Positions 49,089 to 60,253 of a stretch of 64,000 nucleotides of DNA are shown piece after piece. Source of the DNA: Obelidium mucronatum (lineage: Eukaryota > Chytridiomycota > Chytridiomycetes > Chytridiales > Chytriomycetaceae); the NCBI GenBank assembly GCA_025765595.1, contig JAIVFH010000050.1, positions 124,001 through 188,000 of the forward strand, read 5' to 3'. The first letter of the stretch is position 1. Each line of letters starts with the position of its first letter. The translations under genes and the position numbers were made by a program. The notes beneath the pieces are model-generated. The model ran no database searches. It was not told where the DNA came from and was given only the letters and a program-made list of their open reading frames with translations.

Positions 49089-49960
49089 TTGTTGATTCAA
49101 AGATGATTCAAAGAACTATAAAAGAGAGAGAGAGTGAGGTCGCATCAATCTCTGGTTTCTGCGAATGTGGTTGTGAGCGTGAGTGTGAGTGAGAGTGTTG
49201 AGAGTAAGAACTAATCCTAGACTTTATGCAAGCTGTACATCTGAGTCGCTGAAAGGGACCGCGCTTGTCTGGCATCAATAAAACAATCCATACTCACTGG
49301 AATGCAACGGCTCAATGATGTTTAGAATAATGTTCCTTCTTGAAGTTCATGTCCATTTTTGGGCTTGTGACTCGTGGAGCGCCACTGGGCGATACTTGTT
49401 TACATCTGTGGATCCCCACCAATCCGTCACGCCACGTAAGTGACCCAGCCAACGCAATACTTGAGATAATAGCAGTAATAAGCATCAAAGTTAGGGATAG
49501 GCTAGAGTTTTAGCAAAAGATTGTGTCTCAGGTCCACAGCGAAGCCACTACAGGAAGAACATTCTAATGTAAACGCACCGTTTCATCCTGTCAAACTAAA
49601 AACATATCGATGACTTTATCCTTAACCACTTAATTTAAACCGCTTTGGCTGCCAATTGATCTCCGCCACCCGGAAGCAAATCAATTAGCAGCCCAAACAA
49701 ATGCCAAACAAAACAACCCCCCAGTCCCCACACATCCCTTCCTTAGCCTGATTATTACGGTTATCTAAGTATGAGAGATGTCGGTTCAGATTACATCCGT
49801 CCAGCCACAGTATTGATTGCAATAACGCCATCAAGCACGGTTTGCCACCTCCGATTTTTTTTTAATCAAAATCCAGAAAATTCATTTATGGCCACCAAAA
49901 GGGTATTAAAAGCCTCGGAAGCTTCGGAAAGAAAAAAAAGTAAACTCTCTCAAAAACTCA
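49089..49960. other. Long intergenic region before the OPT gene
   Basis: About 870 bp between the divergent RMD1-like and OPT genes. It includes GAGA and GTGAGTGTGAG runs near 49120-49200 and a TATTAAAAG about 55 bp before the OPT ATG that may serve as a TATA element. No coding frame or RNA gene is supported. Confidence 0.5.
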
Positions 49961-52246
49961 ATGTCTACAGCCATCGACGAGAAACGAGAGCTCGAGAAGA
50001 AGACCGAAGAGGCTGCTGATGTTGCCCTTGGTGCCATCGTCAACGAGGAAACCGTCGAAGGCCTCCGAGTCGATGCTTGGGGTACCGACATTATCAAGGC
50101 CATCGTCTCTGCTGAAGACGATCCAACCGAGCCAGTCCTCACCTTCCGCTTCTGGTTCCTCGCCACCATCCTCGGTACATTCTCTGGATCCCTCGGTCAA
50201 CTGTACACCTTCAAGCCCCAGACAGTTCCAGTGTCTTCATTGATGCTGGCTGTGTTTGCCTATGTTGCTGGTATGGCTTTGTCCAAGGTTCTTCCAACTG
50301 GGTTCTTCAACCCTGGAAAATTCACCAAGAAGGAACTCGCGCTCATTGTCATTGCCGCCGCCACTGCCGGTAACGGTGTTGCTTCCACCTACATTATTGG
50401 TGCCAAGGACCTTTTCTTCAACCAAAAGTTCTCCTATGTTGATGGTATCATCTTGGTTCTCACCACTCAATTCATTGGATACGGTGCCGTTGGTATCTTC
50501 CGTTCCGTTCTTGTCTACCCAAAGCGTGTCTTCTTCCCAACCGCCCTTGCTGGTGTCTCTCTTTATGAAACGCTTTTCTCCAAGACTGTCAACGACAATG
50601 CCTTCAAGCTCTTCTGGGCTGCTTGTGGTGGTCTCTTTGTCTGGACTTTCCTTCCACAATACTTGGCTCCTACCTTGATTGGAGTGTCTGTCTTCTGTCT
50701 TGCCAACCAAAACAGTCCTCTGTTTACCCAGTTGTTTGGTGGTGTCAACAACAACGAAGGTCTTGGTATTGGTTCCATCTCTTTCGACTGGAACAACATT
50801 GGTGACGCTGGAATGTGAGTAAAATGTTTTGGACAGTTTTATACTTGCCTGGTTAACTCATTTTCCTGCAGGACTTACCCATGGGTTACTCAAGTCAACC
50901 AGATGCTCGGAATGGTTGGATGTGTCGTTGTGATTCCAATCCTCTACTACAACAACGTCTGGAACGCCAAGACCTTCCCATTTATGGCCCAAGGTCTCTA
51001 CACTGTTGACGGAAAAAAGTACAACCAGACCAAGATTCTCACTGCCACCAACTCTTTGGACGAAGCTGCTTACGCCAAGTACGGTCAACCATACTACTCG
51101 ACTTCTTGGGCCTTCAACACCATGATGCAGAACATGTCTGTTACTGCTGGAATCGTCCACGTTGCTCTCTGGCACGGTGCCGACATTGTCGCCGCTGTCA
51201 AGCACGTTTTTGCCAAAAAGGCCGAGAACGCTCCTATCGAGGAAAACGCTGTCGGTGAAGTCGACGAATCCTACCGCTTGAACTCTGTCCACCCGGAAGT
51301 CCCCCAATGGTGGTACTTGACCATGATGGCACTCGCCTTCTCTCTCGGTTTCTACATTTGTGTCAAGGAAGACATTCTTCCATGGTGGGCTTACATCCTC
51401 ACTATCACCATGGCTTTCTGCTTCATCATCATCTCTGGTCTCCTCGCTGGTATCACTGGATTCTCTCCACCATTCAAGACTTTCATCCAGCTTATCGGAG
51501 GGTTCCTTGTCCCAGGAAAGCCAATTGCCAACATGTACTTTACCACTTTCGGTGCCAACACGATCGCCGAAGCCATCGCCATGACTGTCGACTTGAAGAT
51601 TGGCCAATACATGAAAGTCCCACCCAGAGCCGTCTTTGTCGCTCAACTGTACGGAGGATTCGTTGGCGCCTTGATCCACTACGTAATCAACCAAATCGTT
51701 CTTGAAACCAAACACGACATTTTGCTGGACCCGAACGGAGACAACAACTGGTCCGGCCAAAACATTATCGGATTCAACACCAAAGCAATCACCTTTGGAA
51801 CCTTGGCGCCCAAGATCCTCGTTGCCGGTGGTACTTACGAGTGGTTGTCGTACGCGTTTATCCTGGGTGCCTTCTTGCCGATTCCATTCTGGCTTGCCCA
51901 CAGATTCGCACCCAAGGTTGGTTTCAATATGGTCAACACTGCTATTCTGTCGTGGTACTTTTGTATTTTCACGGTCGGTGTCAACTCGGGTTGGTGGTCG
52001 CGTAACATTCTTGGGTTCGTGTTCCAGTACTACTTGAGAAAGTACAAGCCTGAATGGTTCAACAAGTACAATTATATCCTGGCTGCTGGTTTGAACGCTG
52101 GTACGCAGTTGGCTGTGTTTGTCATGTCGTTTGCGCTGCAGGGTGCGGGTGGTGTTACGATTGACCCGCCATTCTGGGCACTTAACCCGAACCCGGCTTC
52201 TGGAGTGTTCTCTGACTACTGTACCAGAAAGAAGCCAACTTTCTAA
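49961..52246 (+). CDS. Oligopeptide transporter (OPT family)
   Basis: Proton-coupled plasma-membrane importer of small peptides, possibly glutathione or metal-peptide complexes. Exons 49961-50814 and 50872-52246 with a 57-nt intron, 742 residues. Family marks include TFRFWFLATILGTFSGSLGQ near the start, the NPG motif in GFFNPGKFTKKE, and the conserved stretch around FVPGKPIANMYFTTFGANT with many membrane segments. The end reads NPASGVFSDYC, typical of OPTs. Codon use is as strongly biased as in EF-3 exons 2-4, so expression is probably high. A three-copy 68-bp repeat lies just downstream. Confidence 0.95.
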
Positions 52247-52303
52247 AGACAATAGATGTGGTAGTCATGTATTGGGTTCTATTCTATGTTTTTTTTATTG
52301 TTT

Positions 52304-52504
52304 GGGGGTTTCAAATTTTTTAACGTTATGAATACTGTTGAAATGAAAAATTGTATGCCGTATTATAATTTAGGGGGTTTCAATTTTTTAACGTTATGAA
52401 TACTGTTGAAATGAAAAATTGTATGCCGTATTATAATTTAGGGGGTTTCAATTTTTTAACGTTATGAATACTGTTGAAATAAAAAATTGTATGCCGTATT
52501 ATAA
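52304..52504. repeat. Three tandem copies of a 68-69-bp unit
   Basis: The unit GGGGGTTTCAA...TTTTTTAACGTTATGAATACTGTTGAAAT...TTGTATGCCGTATTATAAT starts at 52304, 52373 and 52441. Copies are almost identical; differences are one base in an A/T run and ATG versus ATA near the middle. It lies in the presumed 3' UTR or flank of the OPT gene, and the ends of the unit could form part of the polyadenylation region. Confidence 0.95.
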
Positions 52505-52890
52505 TCACTGGTTCAAATTTCTGTTAGTATAGCCTCAGTTCTGGCTTTCCGCCAGTAGAATTCGCCTAAAGTGGTTATAAATATCATACAATCTATTTGC
52601 TAGAAAAGGAAAGAAACAACTCAAGTGTAGTTTCCCTTCAAAAACAATTTCTGTCACCAAGCCAAGAGATGTCAGGAGGCCGTGACCTAACTGTTTATGC
52701 ATTGGCCGTAGATGTAGCAACATATTGAGGTAACGATTCCAATCCAATACCCTTGATTCGCAACCGTTGCATAAACTAGAAACGTCTGAACAAGCAATAT
52801 GAGACTTGTACGAATCACTATACATTTTTTGTTAAGCCATCAGTTATTTAAGCTCCGAAATCCGGCATTTTTGGCGAGTAAAATTCAAAC

Positions 52891-53498
52891 TCAACTATTC
52901 TCACGCCAAATAATGTTCACAAGCTTACTCGTCTTGGAAATCCGATTCGACACTAGAATCACCAATGTGGTCCCGGTACACAGGACATCCGACAGAATAT
53001 CAGCCATCAAATGACCATACCCACTTGTCGGATTTTGTAAAAACTCGCAAGCTTGATCATCATGATTCCAGATCCCAGAACTACTAATCATATCGAAAAC
53101 ACCCCACGCAACGCGATGCAGCAATAAAACTGTCGCAAGCACAGAAAACCATCGATTCCAAGCACATATAATGCCAGTTTTTTGAAACAAGAAGGCATTG
53201 AACGTCGCGAAATAACAATGCCAAAACACGTTTGCATGTATTCGCAGTAAAACACGCAGGTCTGTTGCCCTGCGAATTGAATCAAAATACTGAATATTCC
53301 AAGCAGGATTGAAAACAAGTTGCACACGAGGATTATCCAGAGTACAGGCCGTGACCCGGATTTCGCGATTACAGTGGCAGCAGAGATGATTCCTCGCATG
53401 TTTCCTTCGAGCATCATGCCGCAGATTGTGCATACGATTGTGTTAACGAGCGTTGAGGGGACGTAGTCGTATGTGGTGGTTTCCCCCAAAGTTGCCAT
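52891..53498 (-). CDS. Small multi-pass membrane protein, unidentified
   Basis: Start ATG 53498 (MATLGETTTYDYVPSTLVN). Hydrophobic segments: TIVCTICGMMLEG, VLWIILVCNLFSILLGIFSILIQF, the CFWHCYFATFNAFLF region, WFSVLATVLLLHRVAWGVFD and MADILSDVLCTGTTLVILV, about 202 residues in total. Two frames must be joined near 53222, where one T is missing from the T4 run. There is no recognised family; the four-to-five-helix layout is seen in many fungal orphan membrane proteins. A further minus-strand open segment at 52535-52820 (SDVSSLCNGCESRVLDWNRY...) could be a last exon through a donor in the AATAGTTGAG near the stop, but I cannot confirm it. Confidence 0.6.
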
Positions 53499-53554
53499 TG
53501 TCTAGACAATGGTGTTTTTAAAATAGTGTAAATTATTTTTTTTATTGAAGTTGG

Positions 53555-56500
53555 ATGGAGACGACAATCGCCGCCACAGTTTGCGTTTCAACAAACCAAC
53601 CACCTCATGGCATTCAACTTGAACATAAACTACTGGCGCGCTCAATTGCATCTGAGGCTTTGCAAGAAGCTATTGACAAGGCGATCGAAATGAAGCTGGA
53701 GGAAGGTAAACAAATCCTAACTTTTTTTTGATCTCTGATCCCCTTTCTTTCTTCTGGCTGATTGAAAAAAAAAAGTACGAGCGAATGTTTTTGCTGATAA
53801 AGAGTTGGCGGCAGAGGCAACAAGGCAGTGGACACTCTACTACAGAACACATTCAGCTGCGTATTCTCAAGCGGTGCAGGTATTTATTAAACCTATATAC
53901 CTAGTTGGATTTTGGTATATCGTTTTTTTCTTACATACTATTTTGTATTTGCATAAAAGCCCGTGTTTCCAAAGGCGTATCATGCTCTGATTGGAATCCC
54001 ATCTCTCTTTGACACATTGATGGAGCTGGAGCGTACCTACGCGATGGCTATACAAGCAAATTTGGAGGAAACAAAGGAGCTGCGACGAGCTTTGATTTAT
54101 TCCCTGGAGGTACAACGCTGTTTTTTTTTTTTTTTCGTGGTATCTTGGTTTGAAACTCGCAGCGTGTTTTATGTTTAGAATTCAAGACGTTCCTCCCAAT
54201 CATCAAATTATTACGATGATCAAAATCGATTGGTTGCAGACTCAAATCAATCGCAGCCGCAACGTCGTATGTCTGTGGCAGAAGCCAGGGAGGAACTCAT
54301 GATTTTTGACGCAACGAGAGAAAGCCTTCTTGCCGAACTAAGAAGTAGTCAGAAGGCGGAATATCGCGACTTTGTCATCAAAGTTTGTTGCTGCTTATCT
54401 ATGCTTTTTTGCTTTCATATTTAATTTTGTAACCTGCACAATGTTTTTTTTAGGTTCACAATGAACTCCTTATTCTGGCGAATCAACCTCCAACCGAGTC
54501 CGAGACAGTTACAGTCAAAACTCATTTAAAAAACACGGATGCCATTGCTTCTTCTATGGGGAAGCTCGTGATGGAAGGGGATCGCGTTTTGGAAGGAGCT
54601 GTGGGCAAGTTGAGGAGAGCGCCATCGCAAAGTTTGATGCGCGTGGGTAGTCTGGAAGGACTGCTGAGTGGAAACAACAGTGGCACGAATACTCCACCCA
54701 CTCAAGAGCCTATGGAGCCCCAAGCTGCAGCACCGCCAACTTCTGTGGATGTAAGACTTCTCATGCTTGGTAGATCGCTCGCTCACTTACCCAAAATTGT
54801 AAATGTATCAAATTTGATTGCTCTTGTGTCAACAGCCGGAAATGGACAACCTCGTGAAAGAAGTGAAGGATATGGGTTTCACGGAAGACCAAGCGGAAGC
54901 CGCGCTAACGCTATCAAAGAGGAATCTGGAACGAGCAATCACTCTCCTTTTGGAAAACCCCGATCTTGTAGACAAGCAGATTCGGGACACTGCGACTCGA
55001 AAGATGCTATTTGCGTCGAAACAGCCACAGAAACCGGCGCTAAATCTACCAGCACAAGGTAGTGGAAACCAGAGATCCGTATCAGGAGGATCTAATAACG
55101 AGCTGCACCGCTCAAGCTCCTCGGCGAGTTTGAAAAGGGCGAATTCCACAAATTCCAACCTTCCATGGAATACAACTCCGCGACTTCCAACGCAGTCGCC
55201 ACTAGCCAATCGCAAAACTGGGATTACGGCTTCAACCGAAGATGTGCCGCCAAATGAACCTCGACCGTTTTCGCCGTTTGCCTTTATCCAACAGCAGCAA
55301 GCCAAGATATCTGCTGACTTTGCAGCCATTGCAGGGGCCGCAACCGGAGCGGCTCCTCCTCAACTTGCACCGCAATCAGCATCTGGCACATCCACACCAA
55401 CAGCGCAATTCAATAATCTGCAAAAGGGGTTCACAAACTTTCTTGGGAAAGCAATGGAAGCACTCAACATTGACCCGCTTCCGTCCACCCTTCAGCAACA
55501 ATCAAAACAATCAGATTCTGCCGCGTTTGATGAACTGTCGGAATCCTATACAGCCTATTTTGGAACTCAAGTTCGAACAATGTATACCTTGAGGGTCTCT
55601 GTTGTTCCTTCCTTGTGTGATGTTGTCTTTCAATCTACAAGTAGTGTTGAAAGAGAAGCAATGAGGGCACAGACAGCAGCCGGGCTTTATTCGAATAACT
55701 TGAGTGGCTGTATTGTGCTTGTACGAGCATCGGATCTTGAAGGGTATGGTCTAGGGCGTACCGCAAATCGAGGTTCGTTTATCCTCTTTGTTGTTGATTC
55801 AATTCTTTCGTTGAGCTTCCCCATTTTTGCAGCCTTCATTCGAAAATGCAAACAAGCGACAGAGTTTCATTTCGATGACATTGAAATTCAACTGAAGAAG
55901 GCAATTGATGCATGTCCTGTTGATGAATTTGGCAGACCGATTCTCAAAGAAGGTAAGTCTTTTTTGATGATATGGGAAGGTTTCAGCTAATTCTGCTAGC
56001 AATACAGGTGATTTTTTCGTAACGAGACATTCAAACCTTCCTCAAGTACATGTTTTGTTCCATTTAATCATTGCAGAAGAAGGTGAATACTTTGTTAATT
56101 CCACCTCTTTTCAGGCAACTTGTGTTTTGACAAGTCGATCATTAGATTCAATCAAGGACCTCTCTTCTCAATCGGATATCATGATTGGTTATCGAAACAT
56201 TCTTAAATTGGCACATTTGAGAGATATCAATAATCTGATTGTTCCTGTGGTTTTCCACTACGAAAACAACTCCAGTAAAGCAATGCCACAAGATAGGATA
56301 TCATCATCATCAGCAACAAGTTCCTCTTCTCCGCCTCGAAATTCTGCGCCACAAACACCGCTGCAGCATAGGTTTCTCGCAGACAATGCCACCTTGCAAA
56401 GACGAATCGAAACTGTCCTCAAGAGCACCAAAGGTTTAATAATAGAACAAACGCGATCCATCAAGCACTCCGGAGACAGTAGCGGTATCGATAAACGTAG

Positions 56501-56627
56501 CAGGAGTATTCAGTTTGTGATGACATTGGACGCTGGCGGGCCAGGAGGGAGAACTGTGAGCACAGGAGTGGAAGAATCCTTCCAAGTTGTGTGCAGCAAG
56601 GTTGCCGAGGTCTTTAGAACGTCTTGA
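53555..56627 (+). CDS. C12orf4/FERRY3-like protein with an internal UBA domain
   Basis: The human relative is subunit 3 of the FERRY complex, a Rab5 effector that links mRNAs to early endosomes. Eight exons (53555-53705, 53776-53879, 53960-54109, 54179-54382, 54454-54750, 54836-55772, 55833-55952, 56008-56627) join to 860 residues without any slip. N-terminal coiled segments are followed by a UBA-like three-helix unit (LVKEVKDMGFTEDQAEAAL to LERAITLLLEN) and a Ser/Pro linker. The conserved C-terminal domain (DUF2362) follows: TLRVSVVPSLCDVVFQ, GDFFVTRHSNLPQVHVLFHL, IMIGYRNILKLAHLRDIN and SIQFVMTL. Human C12orf4 is shorter and, as far as I recall, has no UBA. Exon 8 contains an optional 32-nt GT-AG stretch (GTGAATAC...TTTCAG) that stays open if retained. 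Confidence 0.82.
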
Positions 56628-56879
56628 ACTTTTTTGAAGGAAATATTAATTTTGGGAACTCTTTGTCATATAAACTCCAGAAATGAAATGAATAGAATAA
56701 AGGAGTCGCTTTATTTTCATTTTCAGTGGTTTAAGGGTGACTTTATAAATCAGTTGCATTTTTTACCCTTTTTCATCGGAACCACATGGCGACCAGGCAG
56801 AAAAAAAAGTGTGAAGACGTAGAAAATTCATAAAAACGAAGAAATTGTGAAGCAGTCATCCTCACTGAAGACAACAGAC

Positions 56880-58063
56880 ATGAACTCTAAAGAGCAGGAA
56901 GCAAATGGATACTATGCAACAGCGGCGTCTTCGTCATCGTCATCTCCTCCAACTCTACCAGCGTACCGTCCGGCTCCCCCACCATCGTACGGAAACTCAG
57001 GTCCACCCTTTCCGCCTCCACCTGCTGGTGCTCCCCCTCCATCCATCGTCAACAGCCAAGAAGCGAGACTCCAAGCCTTCAGAAATATTGTTGAAAGACA
57101 TGGAATTTCCAACTTTATGGCTGTAAAGATGCGTCGGTTGGAGGTATATGTTTTGGACTTTTGGATTTTTCTTCACTTGTTTTTGACAACAACTTCCCCC
57201 CCCCCCCCCCCCCCCCTCCAACACAGGCATACGATATTGTCATAATAGCAGATGACTCTCTCTCCATGCAATTAAAATCTACAGTTAGCCTTACCGAAAG
57301 CGACCCATTCGCCAGAACCCCCACCCGCTGGCAAGAGCTGAAAGAAACTGTTTCCATCGTTGCCGAAATTGGAGCCGTTTTGGATGAAGACGGTGTCGAT
57401 GTGTATTTCCTGAACCGTCCTCCAGTCCGTGGCATCAGAGGCCCCTCCAATGAACTGAACGCGGCGTTTGTGGAGCCACCACTTGGATGTACACCCATTG
57501 CCCGTGTCCTGAGACAAGTCTTGAGTGAGAAGGGCCTCGGAGTCGGTGATCATTCCAAGAAATTGTTGGTTCTGATTGCAACCGATGGGGAGCCTACAAC
57601 CGACAATGGCAAGCCTGATAGAGAAGGTCTCTACAACGTCCTAAAGAACGAAAGAGGATCGAATCCACATGATGGGAGCGTTGTTGTTGTCTTCTTAGCG
57701 TGTACGGATGATTTAAACCAAGTCGGGTACTTGAATGAATTGGATAAAAAGATTGCATGTGTTGACGTGGTGGATGACTATTACTCGGAACGACGAGAGA
57801 TTTTGGCTATTCAAGGAGACCAATTTCCGTTTTCAAAGGGCGATTGGGTGTGTAAAATGTTGCTTGGTGGGATTGATCCGGAAATTGATGCTTTGGATGA
57901 AAGACGCATCAAGAATTCAGCTCCTGCGGCTGCAAGAATGTATACAACTGGGCCATCCTATAGCTCAAATTCTCTTTCTGCGCCGGGTCCGCAGCTGGGC
58001 CGTCGGTTGAGTCACCACAGTATCCGAAGTAGTTCCGAGAAGAACGACTGTATCATTCAATAA
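56880..58063 (+). CDS. VWA-CaaX family protein 7, dispersed copy (CIIQ)
   Basis: Exons 56880-57143 and 57227-58063 (366 residues), intron 83 nt at the same phase-0 position as the clustered copies. Exon 1 has YRPAPPPSYGN (PPSY), a longer Pro-rich N-terminus and the QEARLQAFRNIVERHGISNF helix. Exon 2 starts AYDIVIIADDSLSM, still DxSxS; Thr in GCTPIARVLRQVL and Asp in IATDGEPTTDNG complete the MIDAS. The tail has PQLGRRLSHHS and ends NDCIIQ. It is about 16 kb from the cluster, between FERRY3 and WOPR genes, and closest in sequence to copy 3. Keeping the intron argues against retroposition. Confidence 0.88.
57196..57216 (+). repeat. C21 homopolymer in the intron of VWA copy 7
   Basis: Twenty-one consecutive C lie just upstream of the CTCCAACACAG acceptor and serve as its pyrimidine tract. 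Such a run is unstable and hard to sequence, so its length is uncertain. Confidence 0.9.
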
Positions 58064-58186
58064 AAAGTAAAGGGTGTGTTTTGTTTGAGATCCCTAATAA
58101 AGAAGTATTTTTGAAGTTTGTCTGCCACGCTCAACAAAGAGTATACTTGCTATTTACATTGGTTTTTTATTCTACATCCTTTTTTG

Positions 58187-59319
58187 TTATGCCAGGTCTC
58201 GGATCGGGGCCAATACAATATATTCTCCAGTCCAAATCCTCTCATCATTGAAGCGATAGCTATAATCAAACGGTGTTCGACCATATAAACCACCACACGG
58301 ACACCCACCGGCGCTTCCATGCCTTTCATTTGCCATATGTATAGCTTGGTTATCCAAAAGAGCCCCCTCGTGTAACTCTTGTCGGTTGCTGTTCAACCTT
58401 CTTGGGGGATTCCTTTGAGCAGCTGCTGACGCCGCCGCCGCTACAGGCTGTATGGATCCGCTACCTCCATCCTCACCAGTCTTGGACGCTGTCAGCATCT
58501 CATAAATATCTCGAAACTCTGCCATTTCCGAAGGAATACCCAAAACTCCTGTCGACCGAGAGCGACTGCCCCTCCCTCCATTACTACCGCTGCCACCACC
58601 ACTATTGTCACTGTCAACGTGTCCCGGGTAAAAGTAATTAATCACCCGGTACTTGGCCCCATTAGACCCAATCAGAGAAATTGTCCGTTTCGCTAATCCA
58701 CCGGGAACTAATTTTGTGTTGGGTCGCACGCTAGTTGCAGTATAGAGGGGGTTATGTCTCTCGTTGTACCGTGGAGGCGAATTCGTAGTGCTACCAGTAG
58801 CTATTGCTTGAGTGGTTGGGATAACTTCTCGGTATAGGAGAAACGAGTTGGATACTTTTGATGAGGACCATTGTTTTGAATCCTGTTATGTGTAAAATAT
58901 GTAATCCATGAGAACGTTTCCTTTTTTGGGGGGCTTGACTTCAAGAAAAGATAGTGAGATATTTTTACCCTCCATCGTACTCGAAGTGTCTGCGTTGCTC
59001 CCTCTTGAAAAACAATCACGGATCCGCTCCGGACGTTTGGCGCAGAGCAACCAGGCGGTAAATCACATATCGGATTGATTTTCCCAGAAATTACTGCTTC
59101 GATAAGGATCTGTGCGTCTATTCGTTCACGGCAGAACCCGAACCAGGATTCAACGTAATCCGGTTGTTGTTCTTGTAGGTGCTGGTGGCGGTGGTACCAA
59201 AACCCTATTCGAGGGACCTTGTGGTTGAGGGGGGTGGACAATGTGCACATGATGCGGCTTTTGTGTGGATGGTTGATGTTGTTCAGAGTTGTATTATCCT
59301 TTGACTGCCGGTACTCCAT
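58187..59319 (-). CDS. WOPR-domain (Gti1/Pac2 family) transcription factor
   Basis: Relatives (Wor1, Ryp1, Sge1, Pac2) are fungal regulators of morphology and development. Exons 59319..58969 and 58882..58187, intron 86 nt, 348 residues. WOPRa: ESWFGFCRERIDAQILIEAV, RSGSVIVFQEG and TLRVRWRD|SKQWSSSKVSNSFLLYRE, the last completed by the splice. WOPRb: GGLAKRTISLIGSNGAKYRVINYFYPGHV. The linker between the halves is about 35 residues. The C-terminus has Gly/Ser repeats, Ala runs and CPCGGLYGRTPFDY. The start could be ATG 59319 or a Met about 25 residues further in; the first residues are not conserved. Confidence 0.88.
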
Positions 59320-59815
59320 GGATTCCAACCCGATTGACTGGAGCTTCCTGAAGTATGGTGGGGGTCATTAGGGTTGTACATCAGTCGCATTGAGGTGTTT
59401 TTTTCCGAAAAGGGTGCAGTCAAGTTCTACTACGTTTTTTTTCTTGAGTCAGTTGCCACTCTAAATGGGGCTGGCTGGCAGTTTAGGGTTTAGAGATTGT
59501 TATTTTTTGGTCTTTTCAAGCACAGCCACGTTGTTCCAAGTTATTCTAGACCTGCGGATAATAATGCCTTTGGTGTTGGAGGTGGGTGGCATCGACGAGG
59601 TATTGCAAAGCAGTGGCTTGTTTCCAAATTGAAACACTTGAACATTATGTCTGGTGCAGAATCAACATTCTGTGGCTTCAGCATCACTAATCCTTTTTTC
59701 CATCCAACAATCTTATTCTTTATTCTTCTAATGAAGAAAGAATGACACAGTAATCATGGAAGGCACTTTTAGGGTTCAAAGATGTCTTATGACGAAAGTT
59801 TAATCTCAAAAATTC
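59320..59815. other. Intergenic region with no clear gene
   Basis: About 500 bp between the divergent WOPR gene and the small Cys-rich membrane gene. An open plus-strand stretch at 59497-59745 shows no domain, and its start is not ATG. The region probably holds the WOPR promoter, as such regulators often have complex upstream regions. Confidence 0.45.
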
Positions 59816-60199
59816 ATGTCGTTCTTGATTATTCTGGCTTTTGGCCCGACAATGAGCTTAGCATCTTACATCTGTGGCTGTAAATGCGGATCAAAGGCAT
59901 CATCTTTCGGAACAGTTACCAATGTCGCTGATTGCGATAGTGCCTGCTCAACTCTCTATGAATCGCTGCTGAGAGCCACACTGCCACAGTCGCCGCTGCC
60001 TTCCACATGTTTGCAGGAATCCACACCTATGATATCATATTCCTCTTTTAGTGTGACTGCAGCTGTTGTGCTGGGGATTTTGGCACTAGTGGTGTTTATT
60101 GGTTGCTGTGTTGGAGCAGTTGTGATCACCAAACGGAAGCAAGGAAGGAAAGTGGAGCAGTTGCATCTAATAACAGCGGATCGTAGGTCTCTTCAATGA
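59816..60199 (+). CDS. Small single-pass Cys-rich membrane protein
   Basis: An intronless frame of 127 residues. Residues 1-16 are a signal peptide (MSFLIILAFGPTMSLA). The short outer part has six cysteines in CGCKC, C-x3-C (CDSAC) and one near SPLPSTC. A membrane segment (AAVVLGILALVVFIGCCVGAVVI) follows, then a basic stop-transfer TKRKQGRKVEQ and a short cytosolic tail. I recognise no family. A type I surface protein with a ~45-residue ectodomain is the simplest reading. Downstream, aataaatatccgg may include a polyadenylation signal. Confidence 0.65.
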   Translation: MSFLIILAFGPTMSLASYICGCKCGSKASSFGTVTNVADCDSACSTLYESLLRATLPQSPLPSTCLQESTPMISYSSFSVTAAVVLGILALVVFIGCCVGAVVITKRKQGRKVEQLHLITADRRSLQ

Positions 60200-60253
60200 A
60201 AATGTAAATAAATATCCGGCCTCCGATTAACGTTTGGTCATGCGAGAATGATA

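Noticed and set aside
48445..49106. Plus-strand Arg/Ala-rich frames
   Set aside because: Antisense shadow of the GC-rich N-terminus of the RMD1-like gene, whose DUF155 motifs define the coding strand.
50858..52252. 464-residue minus-strand frame antisense to the OPT gene
   Set aside because: Same effect of strong codon bias on the complementary strand; the plus strand encodes a full OPT transporter.
57190..57220. Poly-C tract read as part of a Pro-rich coding stretch (PPPPPPPP)
   Set aside because: Comparison with the other copies places this stretch in the intron, as the pyrimidine tract before ACACAG.
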